The notes under the pieces were generated by a model. It saw nothing but the letters and a program-made list of their open reading frames with translations, searched no databases and was not told the DNA's origin. The position numbers and the translations under genes are program-made. From UBA4736 sp002404015 (GTDB lineage Bacteria > Chloroflexota > Dormibacteria > Dormibacterales > Dormibacteraceae), in NCBI GenBank assembly GCA_036747295.1, contig DAIOCN010000002.1, positions 62,001 to 126,000 on the forward strand: DNA of 64,000 bases. The letters are read 5' to 3'. Below are positions 14,718 through 22,209 of this stretch, one piece after another. The stretch's first letter is position 1. Every line of letters begins with the position of its first letter.

Positions 14718-16323
14718 AGCCCTGGAGTTTCGTCCTCAGATCCGCCGCCAGCGCCTCCAGCCGGGAGGAGTCTACGAACAGGATCGAGATGGTCGGGATC
14801 TGGTCGATGGCGGCCTCGACACCGGCCTGCGAGCGCTCGGCGCCGCCCAGGACGTCCTTGACCTTCCGGGCGCGGTTCCCGAGCGCCTCCTCAGTCATGT
14901 TCTGGAGGTCGGTGATGACGATCTCCCAATCCATGCCGCCCGCTGCCGGCTCGCCGATAGCGGGCAGGCTGGGTGCCGAGGGCATGTCCTCGGGGCCGAG
15001 GCTGGGGAGCGGAGTCGGCGGAGTGGGGACCGAAGGCAGGGACTGCGTCGCCTGGGGCTCGTGGGGGGGGCCGGCTGCAGGCGCCGGACCCGGCGTCGGG
15101 GCGGCCTCCCAGATCGCCTGGGCCTCGACCGCGGGCGCCGGAGCGGGCCCCGGGCGAGGCGGCTCGGCAGCGGCCCGGCCGGCACGCCGGGATCCGACCA
15201 CGTCGTCCACGTCCAGCGGTTCGTGCTTGGCCACGGCGGCGGCCTTCACCTCGATCATCGCCTCGGGGTCGCTGCAGAGCGCCAGCACACCTTCGGCGCT
15301 CTCCGCGATCTCGCGGGAGTCGCTGGTGTAGGCGCCCGTGAGCTTGCCCTCGGTCAGGATGATCACGCCCGTGCCCGAGGCGGAGCGCACCATCAGGCTG
15401 CCGCTCAGCTTGCGCTGCTCGAGGAACTTGAGGAGTGCCGTCATGTCGACCCACGAGGCATACAGCTCCGTGTAGACGGGCTGGGCCACCGTGAGCTCAT
15501 AGAGACCGTCCACGAGGTTGGAGCTGAGGCCGACCACGTCCAGCACGCCGTGGCCGTGCGTCACCTCGTCGCTGAACGCCTGCAGCGCCTTCTTACCCAG
15601 GTCGACGGCGGGGTCGTCGCCGACGTCGTAAACACACTCGAGAGCTGTGCCTTCCTTGAAGAAGATGAGGCCGCTGGCGTTTTCCGTCAGCAGCCGGACG
15701 TAGCCCGTGTAGCTCTCGCGTTCGAGGGTCGTGATCAGGCGCGGGAAATCGACGAACGAGGTCTTCAGAGAGTCGTAGATGACCTGGCCGGCGGGGACCG
15801 GGATCGGCTCCCGGCCGTGCTTCGGCTGGGGGCGGTGTTTCACGCCCTTGTGCTCGTGAGAGTCATCGTCCTCCTCCTGGCGGTCTCGGGGGCGCTCCTC
15901 GCGCTTCGGCTCGCTGCGGGCTTCGGGCTCCGACGCCCGCTCCGGCTCAGGCGCGGGCTCCGATTCGGGCGCGGGCTCCGGCTCGGATGCCACCGTCTCC
16001 GGTGTGCTGCCGTTGACGCCGGACGCCGCCCGTTCCACCAGCTCCGGGACGGAGGATTTCACGGTCTCGTCGGCCGGCAGCTTGGCCTTGGCGTCGAAGT
16101 CGAACTCGCCGCCCGGCCAGTTGAGCGCGCGCAGGACAGCCTCGTCACCGCTTGCCTCGCCCGAGATGGCGTGGAACAGGTGCCCGAACAGGAAGTAGAG
16201 CGTGCACGCGCTGTCGCCGCCGTTCCGGACGGTTAGTGTGCCCGTGGCCCGCTCGGTCTGAGCGTCCTCCAACAGCGATCGGAGGTTGGTTTCGGTCAGC
16301 GTTCCCTTGGCTTGCAAAAGCAT
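14707..16323 (-). CDS. PATAN (DUF4388) domain protein with a long charged linker
   Basis: 538 residues from ATG at 16323. An N-terminal DUF4388/PATAN domain (MLLQAKGTLTETNLRSLLED, ATGTLTVRNGG, LFGHLFHA, WPGGEFDF) is followed by a Glu/Pro-rich linker (about 120-190). A second PATAN-like module contains YTGYVRLLTENASGLIFFKEG and a third repeats GSLMVRSASGTGVIILTEG. A Pro-rich segment then leads to a C-terminal helical tail. PATAN domains are two-component-associated protein-protein adaptors in cyanobacteria, Chloroflexi and myxobacteria. Specific partners are not evident; the response regulator at 18030 is a nearby candidate. Confidence 0.75.
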   Translation of the reverse strand: MLLQAKGTLTETNLRSLLEDAQTERATGTLTVRNGGDSACTLYFLFGHLFHAISGEASGDEAVLRALNWPGGEFDFDAKAKLPADETVKSSVPELVERAASGVNGSTPETVASEPEPAPESEPAPEPERASEPEARSEPKREERPRDRQEEDDDSHEHKGVKHRPQPKHGREPIPVPAGQVIYDSLKTSFVDFPRLITTLERESYTGYVRLLTENASGLIFFKEGTALECVYDVGDDPAVDLGKKALQAFSDEVTHGHGVLDVVGLSSNLVDGLYELTVAQPVYTELYASWVDMTALLKFLEQRKLSGSLMVRSASGTGVIILTEGKLTGAYTSDSREIAESAEGVLALCSDPEAMIEVKAAAVAKHEPLDVDDVVGSRRAGRAAAEPPRPGPAPAPAVEAQAIWEAAPTPGPAPAAGPPHEPQATQSLPSVPTPPTPLPSLGPEDMPSAPSLPAIGEPAAGGMDWEIVITDLQNMTEEALGNRARKVKDVLGGAERSQAGVEAAIDQIPTISILFVDSSRLEALAADLRTKLQGYLQ

Positions 16324-16371
16324 CTCCAGAATGGGCGGCCATCGACACTGGCTACCCCAGGTTCTCGCTAG

Positions 16372-16377
16372 TATAGA
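16372..16377 (+). promoter_or_regulatory. -10 element TATAGA 8 nt before the phosphatase start (leaderless type)
   Basis: TATAGA lies 8 nt before the ATG at 16386 and no Shine-Dalgarno sequence separates them. Transcription from it would start at or next to the start codon. Confidence 0.55.
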
Positions 16378-16385
16378 CACACAAG

Positions 16386-17063
16386 ATGTCGAATCCGGGC
16401 GGCCGCGCGCAAGCTCAGCGCGCCGCTCCCGACGCCTTGGAAACGTCCTCCCAACGGCCCGCGCGCCTGCTTTTCGTGAGGCACGGACAGTCCACATGGA
16501 ACGGCGAACGACGCATCCAGGGTCAGCTGGACCCGCCGCTCTCGGCCCTCGGCGAGGAGCAGGCCAGCTGCGTCGCGGAGAGGCTCGAGGGCGCCGACCT
16601 GGTGGGCTTCTACGCGAGCGATCTGCAGCGCTGCCGGGACACCGCGGCGCCCATCGCGGAGAAGCTGGCCATGCGCCCGGTAACGCTGCGGACCCTTCGA
16701 GAGGTCGATCTCGGCCGCTGGGAGGGCAAGACTCGCGAGGAGCTCATGCGCGAGTACCCCGCGGAGTGGGAGCGGTGGACCCGGGAACCCTCCTGGGACA
16801 TAGTGCCCGGCGGTGAGGGCAGCGAGCCCTTCGAGAAGCGCGTGCACCGGGTTGTCAACCGTCTGTTCGACAAGCACGCCAGCGGCGACGTGCTGGTCGT
16901 GACGCACGGCGGCGTGATCCAGGTCGCGCTGGGCATGGTGGCCGGGCGCGGAAGCACCGGCCTGTTTCCCTTCCTGATCGAGAACGGCTCTCTGACGGTG
17001 CTTCAGCGAAGCGGCGACCGGCTCGTGATCACAGCCGTCAACGACACCTGCCACCTGAGTTGA
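16386..17063 (+). CDS. Histidine phosphatase (phosphoglycerate mutase-like)
   Basis: 225 residues. The RHG catalytic motif LLFVRHGQSTWN, the second-half Glu in REVDLGRWEGKT, and VVTHGGVIQVAL with the second catalytic His place it in the cofactor-dependent phosphoglycerate mutase/histidine phosphatase superfamily. Substrates in this family range from phosphoglycerate to alpha-ribazole phosphate and cannot be told from sequence. About 30 N-terminal residues precede the catalytic core. It overlaps the next gene as TTGA. Confidence 0.88.
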   Translation: MSNPGGRAQAQRAAPDALETSSQRPARLLFVRHGQSTWNGERRIQGQLDPPLSALGEEQASCVAERLEGADLVGFYASDLQRCRDTAAPIAEKLAMRPVTLRTLREVDLGRWEGKTREELMREYPAEWERWTREPSWDIVPGGEGSEPFEKRVHRVVNRLFDKHASGDVLVVTHGGVIQVALGMVAGRGSTGLFPFLIENGSLTVLQRSGDRLVITAVNDTCHLS

Positions 17064-18004
17064 CTCCGGCTGCCTGGGACGCCGGACTGGCCGAGCCCGC
17101 GCCGCTGCTCCAGAGCTGGGGCTACGGCGAGGTGCAGACATACGAGGGCTGGGAGGTGGAGCGGCTGGAGCTGGCTGCCGGCCTCCGCGTATCAGTGCAG
17201 CTGCAGGGGCGGGGGAAGCTGCGGCGGGCCTATGTGCCGCGGGCTCCGGTGCCGGCCACAGCCGAGGCGGTCGACGCGCTGGTGGCCTGGGCGGACGAAC
17301 ACGGCCTGGCCCGGCTCCGCCTGGAGCCGGAAGCGCCGTCCGACTTCGCCTCATGCCTCCGCGAGCGGGGTTTCGTGCCGGCAGCGGCGCTCCACCCCGA
17401 GCACACCCTGATCGTCCCCCTGGGCCCGCCCGAGGAGATGCTGGCCTCGTTCAAGCCCAAGCATCGCTACAACATCCGGCTGGCCGAGCGCCGGGGGGTC
17501 GTGGTGGAAGAGGGAGCTGATGCGAGCGAGCTGGAGCGCCAGCACGCGGTCACCGCGGAGCGCCAGGGCATCAAGGCGGCGGCCCGCCACCACTACGAGC
17601 TTCGCCTGGAGCACCTGGAGTGGTGTCGGACCTATGTCGCCCGCCATGACGGCGAGGCGATCGCCGCCATCATGGTGGCCCGGTTCCGGGGTCGCGCCTA
17701 CTACCTGTTCGGCGGATCCAGCCGCAGCAAGCGGGAGCTGATGCCGACCTATGCGGTGCAGTGGGCGGCCATGCAGGCGGCGCACGCCGCCGGCTGTCGG
17801 GACTACGACCTCTGGGGAGTGCCGCCGACGCCCGACCCCAGCCATCCCTGGTTCGGCCTCTGGCAGTTCAAATCCGGGTTCGGGGGCGAGCTTAGGGACT
17901 ACTGCGGGGCGTGGGACCTGGTCCGCTCGGCGGCGGCGGCCGGCGCCGGAGAGGCGGCGGCCCGGTTGCGACGAGGCGTGCTTAAGCTGGTAAACATCCG
18001 TTGA
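17060..18004 (+). CDS. FemX/FemAB-like aminoacyltransferase
   Basis: 314 residues with two GNAT-like halves. KPKHRYNIRLAERRGVVVEEG, AAIMVARFRGRAYYLFGGSS and YDLWGVPP...HPWFGLWQFKSGFGGE are hallmarks of the FemABX family, which adds amino acids from aminoacyl-tRNA to the peptidoglycan stem peptide. Such a role would fit a MurE-type ligase that does not carry the diaminopimelate motif (22210). Start TTG overlaps the previous stop (TTGA), so the two genes are probably coupled. Confidence 0.85.
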   Translation: MTPAAWDAGLAEPAPLLQSWGYGEVQTYEGWEVERLELAAGLRVSVQLQGRGKLRRAYVPRAPVPATAEAVDALVAWADEHGLARLRLEPEAPSDFASCLRERGFVPAAALHPEHTLIVPLGPPEEMLASFKPKHRYNIRLAERRGVVVEEGADASELERQHAVTAERQGIKAAARHHYELRLEHLEWCRTYVARHDGEAIAAIMVARFRGRAYYLFGGSSRSKRELMPTYAVQWAAMQAAHAAGCRDYDLWGVPPTPDPSHPWFGLWQFKSGFGGELRDYCGAWDLVRSAAAAGAGEAAARLRRGVLKLVNIR

Positions 18005-18029
18005 CAACGGGCTACCATCTCTTCACGGC

Positions 18030-18767
18030 ATGGCGACATCGGTTGACGGCACCAACGAGGTGGCGACCCGTCGGATCCTGATCGTGGATCCCGACGCCCT
18101 GGTTCGCCGCGAGCTGCGCACGGCCTGCGAGCAGGACGGCTACGAGGTGGTCGAGGCCGAAAGCGGCGTGGACGGCCTGCGCGAGTCGGAGGATCAGAAG
18201 CCGAGCCTGATCCTGCTCGAGGTGACACTGCCCGACATGTCCGGCTTCGACGCCTGCCGCGAGATCCGCAAGTCCGACAACTCGGTGCCGATCATCCTGA
18301 TCAGCTCCCGCTCGGACGAGATCGACGTCGTGGTGGGCCTGGAGATCGGCGCCGACGACTACGTTGTGAAGCCGCTGCGGACCCGGGAGCTGCTGGCCCG
18401 GATGGCGGCGCACATGCGCAAGCAGCGCGTGGAGTCGTTCGACTCCAGCCGGGGCCGGCTCGAGTTCAAGGACCTCATCATCGACGTGAACGAGCGTCGC
18501 GTCTTCCGCTCCGGCGCCGAGGTCGACCTCACGCACACAGAGTTCGACCTGCTCTCCTTCCTGGCGGCCAATGCCGGCAAGGTCCTCAGCCGGGAGAAGA
18601 TCCTGAACACGATCTGGGGTTACGAGTACCCGATCGAGACCCGCGTCATCGACGTCCACATCCGCAACCTGCGCCGGAAGATCGAGGCCACGCCGGCGCG
18701 GCCGAACTACATCCTGGCGGTGCCCGGGATCGGCTACCGGTTCACGAACGCGCGGCCGGGCTCTTAG
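18030..18767 (+). CDS. OmpR/PhoB-type response regulator with Glu in place of the phosphoacceptor Asp
   Basis: 245 residues: receiver domain (about 15-130) and winged-helix DNA-binding domain (about 145-240; LTHTEFDLLSFLAANAGKV, VIDVHIRNLRRKIE, VPGIGYRF). In the receiver the phosphorylation site reads LLEVTLPDMSG, so residue 64 is Glu where family members have Asp. The acidic pair is also altered (VDPD), while the Ser and Lys switch residues remain (LISS, VVKPL). Glu here often mimics phosphorylation, so the protein may be constitutively active or controlled in another way. No histidine kinase gene is adjacent. Confidence 0.9.
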   Translation: MATSVDGTNEVATRRILIVDPDALVRRELRTACEQDGYEVVEAESGVDGLRESEDQKPSLILLEVTLPDMSGFDACREIRKSDNSVPIILISSRSDEIDVVVGLEIGADDYVVKPLRTRELLARMAAHMRKQRVESFDSSRGRLEFKDLIIDVNERRVFRSGAEVDLTHTEFDLLSFLAANAGKVLSREKILNTIWGYEYPIETRVIDVHIRNLRRKIEATPARPNYILAVPGIGYRFTNARPGS

Positions 18768-19872
18768 CCGCGACCAGTTCCTGGTAGAGGGCGATCAGGC
18801 CGTCCAGGTTGGAGGCCAGCGAGAAGTGCTCCACGGCCCGCTCCCGTGCCAGCCGCCCGTAGAGCTCGCAGGTCTCGGGCGTCTCGGCGAGAAGCCGAAT
18901 GGCAGCGCGCAGCTCCTCGGCCAGGTGGGTTGGGTCGAGCACTATGCCGGCGCCGCGCAGCGCCTCGCCGTCGCTGCCGACGTCCGTGGCGACCGTCGCG
19001 GTGCCGCAGGCCATGGCCTCCAGCATCGCCAGCGAGAGCCCCTCGACGCTGGAGGGAAGGAAGAACGCGTCGCTGGCGCGCAGGATGTCAATGCGCTCCG
19101 CCTCGTCCGTGATGATGCCGGTGAAGATGACGCGGGGGTCCTTGAAGCGGCGTTCGAGCCGCTTCTTCTCGGCTCCGCCCCCGACCACCACCAGCTTTGT
19201 GGAAGGTGGCGGCCCCACGTCCATGAAGGCCTGCAGCAGGACGTCCACGTTCTTTTCGGGGTCGAGGCGCCCGATGTACGTGAAGAGGCGCTCGGCGCCG
19301 AACTCGGCCCGCTTGTTTGTGGGACCAGGTGTGTACTTGTCGACGTCGACGCCGTTGGGGAGGACCCTGATGACGCGCTCGGGAACGCCCAGGTGGCTGA
19401 GCATGCGGCCCTGGACGTCGCTGAAGATGATCACCCCGTCGCAGTGGCTGAGGGCCTGCGCGTAGAGCCGGTAGACCGCTGCGCTGATGCCCCGCCAGAC
19501 CGAGAACCGGGTGTCGTAGGGAACGTGGAAGGTGGCCACGATCGGGATCCCCAGCTCGTGGCAGAGGGTCGGCAGGTTGAAGTCGATGCTGGAGAAGGAG
19601 AGGGACACGTGCACGACGTCCACCTCGTGGCGTCGGAGCAGGTCCACCAGCATGCGCTTGGTGCCTGGTCGCGAGATCACCAGGCGATGTGAGAGCGCGA
19701 CCGCATCGAGGACCACCGACTGAGCGTCCGCCAGGTCAGGGGCGTGGTGAAAGAAGACCACGTCCACCCCCCGCTCGCGGAGACCGCCTGTGATCTCGCG
19801 CGAGTAGGTGATGATGCCGTCGCCACCCGTGGCGGACTTGTGGCCCAGCCAGGCCACGCGCAGGCGTGTCAT
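18742..19872 (-). CDS. GT4 glycosyltransferase (tandem copy 1)
   Basis: 376 residues, GT-B fold. N-terminal VAWLGHKSATGGDGIITYSREI, donor-binding FTYIGRLDPEKNVDVLLQAF, and SSVEGLSLAMLEAMACGTATVATDVG are typical of GT4 enzymes. It is the same length as, and closely similar along its length to, the upstream gene at 19869, so the pair is a tandem duplication. The ATG overlaps the upstream TGA (ATGA). The 3' end overlaps the convergent response-regulator gene by 26 nt. Substrate unknown; cell-surface polysaccharide or glycolipid work is likely. Confidence 0.88.
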   Translation of the reverse strand: MTRLRVAWLGHKSATGGDGIITYSREITGGLRERGVDVVFFHHAPDLADAQSVVLDAVALSHRLVISRPGTKRMLVDLLRRHEVDVVHVSLSFSSIDFNLPTLCHELGIPIVATFHVPYDTRFSVWRGISAAVYRLYAQALSHCDGVIIFSDVQGRMLSHLGVPERVIRVLPNGVDVDKYTPGPTNKRAEFGAERLFTYIGRLDPEKNVDVLLQAFMDVGPPPSTKLVVVGGGAEKKRLERRFKDPRVIFTGIITDEAERIDILRASDAFFLPSSVEGLSLAMLEAMACGTATVATDVGSDGEALRGAGIVLDPTHLAEELRAAIRLLAETPETCELYGRLARERAVEHFSLASNLDGLIALYQELVAAKSPAARS

Positions 19873-20999
19873 CGAAGCACCCCGGTGTACACCTCGAGCA
19901 GGCGGTCGATGTTGCGCTCGAGCGAGTAGCGTTCGACAACCCGCTCGCGCGCCGCGCGGCCCAACGAATCGCTCAGCCAGGGCAGCTCCAGGATCTCCCG
20001 GATGGCCAGCTCCAGCTGCTCCTCCAGCTTGCCGGGATCTATGACGATCCCGGCTCCACGCAGGGCCTCGCCGTCGCCGCCCACGTCCGTGGCCACCGTG
20101 GCCGCGCCGCAGGCCATCGCCTCCAGCATCGAGAGCGACAGCCCCTCCACGCTCGAGGGCAGGATGAACGCGTCGGCCGCTCGCAGGATCCCGATCCGCT
20201 GCTCGGCGTCGGCGATGTGTCCCGTGAAGATCAGGCGGGGATCCTTGTGCTGGCGCTGCAGGCGCCGGCGCTCGGTGCCCGTGCCGACGATCACGAGCTT
20301 GCTGTCCTCGCTCGGGCGGCAGGCGAGGAAAGCGCGGATCAGCGTGTCCACGTTCTTCTCGGAGTCGACCCGGCCCAGGAACACGAACAGCCGGCTGGCG
20401 CCCAGCCTCTGCTTCCAGTCCGACTCACCCGGCTTGTAGCGCTCGATGTCGACCCCGTTGGGAAGGATGCGCAGGACTTCCTGAGGAACGCCCATCTCGA
20501 TCAGGGTGTCGCGCTGCGCCTCACCGAAGACGATCACCCGGTCGCAGTCCGAAAGCGTCGGCACGTAGAGACGGTAGGCGGCGCTGGTGAGGCCGCCCCA
20601 GACCGAGATGCGGGTGTCGAACGCGATGTGGAACGTGGCCACCACCGGGATCCCGAGCGCGTGGCAGGTCTTGGGCAGGTCGAAGTCGAGGCTCGAGAAC
20701 CAGAAGGAGGCATGCACAAGATCGAACTCCTGGTCACGTAGGCGGTCGACGAGCTGGCGCTTGGCTCGCGGCCGCGAGAATACCAGCGGCTTCATCAGCT
20801 GCACCGAGTCGAGCGCGAAGGCCTCATCGGCGACGGGACTTACGCTCGTCTCGGCCTTGAACCCGTGGTGGAAGAACGCCACATGGTGGCCGCGGCTGCG
20901 CAGACCCGCCACCACCTCCTGGGAGTAGGTCGCCATCCCGCCGCCCAGCTCCGAGGACCCGTGGCCCAGCCAGGCGATCCGGAGTGGCCTGGTCCTCAC
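19869..20999 (-). CDS. GT4 glycosyltransferase (tandem copy 2)
   Basis: 376 residues from GTG at 20999, which overlaps the folK stop (GTGA). Motifs match its neighbour: IAWLGHGSSELGGGMATYSQEV, FVFLGRVDSEKNVDTLIRAF, SSVEGLSLSMLEAMACGAATVATDVG. Longer frames starting further upstream only run into folK. The two copies have diverged enough to act on different acceptors. Confidence 0.88.
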   Translation of the reverse strand: MRTRPLRIAWLGHGSSELGGGMATYSQEVVAGLRSRGHHVAFFHHGFKAETSVSPVADEAFALDSVQLMKPLVFSRPRAKRQLVDRLRDQEFDLVHASFWFSSLDFDLPKTCHALGIPVVATFHIAFDTRISVWGGLTSAAYRLYVPTLSDCDRVIVFGEAQRDTLIEMGVPQEVLRILPNGVDIERYKPGESDWKQRLGASRLFVFLGRVDSEKNVDTLIRAFLACRPSEDSKLVIVGTGTERRRLQRQHKDPRLIFTGHIADAEQRIGILRAADAFILPSSVEGLSLSMLEAMACGAATVATDVGGDGEALRGAGIVIDPGKLEEQLELAIREILELPWLSDSLGRAARERVVERYSLERNIDRLLEVYTGVLR

Positions 21000-21409
21000 T
21001 CCTTGAGTATGTCGGGACGCAACTCGCCCAGCGGCTGGAGGACGAAGTCGCGCTCCCAGAGCCCCGGGTGGGGGATCGTCAGCTCCGCCGTGGCCACCTG
21101 CTCCTCGCCGAACAGGAGGATGTCCACGTCGATCTCGCGCGGTCCCCAGCGAAAGCTGGGCGTGCGCCCGACCTCGGCCTCGACGGCCTTGGTGGCCCTG
21201 AGCAGCCCCTGCGGGCTGCCCGCCCACTCCACTTCCAGCACCTGGTTCAGGAACCGCGGCTGGTCGCTCACTCCGAAAGGCTCGGTCTCCCGGACCGAGC
21301 TGGCCCGGAGGATCCTGACGTCGTGGCGGGCGAGACTCCGGGCGGCCGCTTCCAGGTTGTCTGCGCGATCGCCGAGGTTGGAGCCCAGGGCCAGGTAGGC
21401 GACCGTCAC
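20996..21409 (-). CDS. folK: Hydroxymethyldihydropterin pyrophosphokinase
   Basis: 137 residues. AYLALGSNLGDRADNL at the N terminus, FLNQVLEVEW, and RWGPREIDVDILLFGEEQV are the HPPK signatures. The enzyme pyrophosphorylates 6-hydroxymethyl-dihydropterin for folate synthesis. GTG start at 21409 overlaps the folP stop, so folP-folK are coupled. Confidence 0.95.
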   Translation of the reverse strand: MTVAYLALGSNLGDRADNLEAAARSLARHDVRILRASSVRETEPFGVSDQPRFLNQVLEVEWAGSPQGLLRATKAVEAEVGRTPSFRWGPREIDVDILLFGEEQVATAELTIPHPGLWERDFVLQPLGELRPDILKE

Positions 21410-22188
21410 CGGAGCGCCTCCGCCACCTGCAGAACGTTTTTCATCAAGGCCACGTCGTGCACCCGCACTATGTCAGCGCCCCGCAGGACGGCCGCCGTCA
21501 CCGCCGCCGCGGTGCCCTGGATCCGCTCCTCGCCCTGCTGTCCGAAGAGCTTGCCCAGGAAGGACTTTCGAGACACCCCGACCAGCACTGGCAGCTCCAG
21601 CTCGGCCAGGCGCCCCAGCTCCCGCAGCACGACCAGGTTCTGCTCGGCCGTCTTGCCGAAGCCGATTCCAGGGTCGATCGCCAGGCGCGACCGGGGGACG
21701 CCGGCCGCTTCGGCGGCGCGCACCGACTCCCCGAGCGAGGCGACGATCTCGGTCATCAGGTCGCCGTACTCGTGGCCGGCCTGGTTGTGCAGCAGCACCA
21801 GGCCCAGGCCGCGCCCGGCCGCCAGCCCCGCGATCCCGGGCGAGCGACGAAGGCCCCAGACGTCGTTCACGATCGCGGCGCCCGCGTCCGCCGCCGCGGT
21901 CGCCACCTCCAGCTTGCTGGTGTCGATCGACACCACCAGGCCGGCCTCGGCCAGCCGCCGCACCACCGGCACGGCCCGCTCGGTCTCGATCGCGGCCGGC
22001 ACGGGCTGGTGGCCGGGACGGGTCGACTCGCCCCCCACGTCCACAATGTCGGCGCCCGCAGCGGCCATCTCCAACCCCAGCCGTATCGCCGCCTCGGGGT
22101 CGGCCGCGAGGCCGTCGCCGCTGAAGGAGTCGGGAGTCACGTTGACGATGCCCATCAGGAGCACGCGGCCGCCGCGGCTGAACTCCAT
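21406..22188 (-). CDS. folP: Dihydropteroate synthase
   Basis: 260 residues from ATG at 22188. Motifs are MGIVNVTPDSFSGDG, DVGGESTRPG, IVNDVWGLR, IDPGIGFGKT, VGVSRKSFLG and the C-terminal IVRVHDV. It joins pterin pyrophosphate with p-aminobenzoate. Its product and that of folK lie in the same pathway. It is divergent from the murE-like gene, 21 bp away, and a CATACT hexamer 6 nt before the ATG suggests a leaderless promoter shared with that gene. Confidence 0.95.
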   Translation of the reverse strand: MEFSRGGRVLLMGIVNVTPDSFSGDGLAADPEAAIRLGLEMAAAGADIVDVGGESTRPGHQPVPAAIETERAVPVVRRLAEAGLVVSIDTSKLEVATAAADAGAAIVNDVWGLRRSPGIAGLAAGRGLGLVLLHNQAGHEYGDLMTEIVASLGESVRAAEAAGVPRSRLAIDPGIGFGKTAEQNLVVLRELGRLAELELPVLVGVSRKSFLGKLFGQQGEERIQGTAAAVTAAVLRGADIVRVHDVALMKNVLQVAEALR

Positions 22189-22194
22189 GCGCCC

Positions 22195-22202
22195 AGTATG
22201 CT
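22195..22202. promoter_or_regulatory. Overlapping divergent -10 elements for folP and the murE-like gene
   Basis: The sequence AGTATGCT reads TATGCT on plus, 7 nt before GTG at 22210, and CATACT on minus, 6 nt before the folP ATG at 22188. One short near-palindrome thus serves both directions. Both transcripts would be leaderless. Confidence 0.5.
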
Positions 22203-22209
22203 GGCGCCC

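Noticed and set aside
14674..16236. A 520-residue plus-strand frame opposite the PATAN gene
   Set aside because: Arg/Gly-rich antisense translation without recognisable domains; the minus-strand frame shows the PATAN domain.
18742..20999. The two GT4 genes as one gene split by a frameshift
   Set aside because: Each is complete, 376 residues long, and has its own donor-binding and EX7E-type motifs; they overlap only by ATGA.
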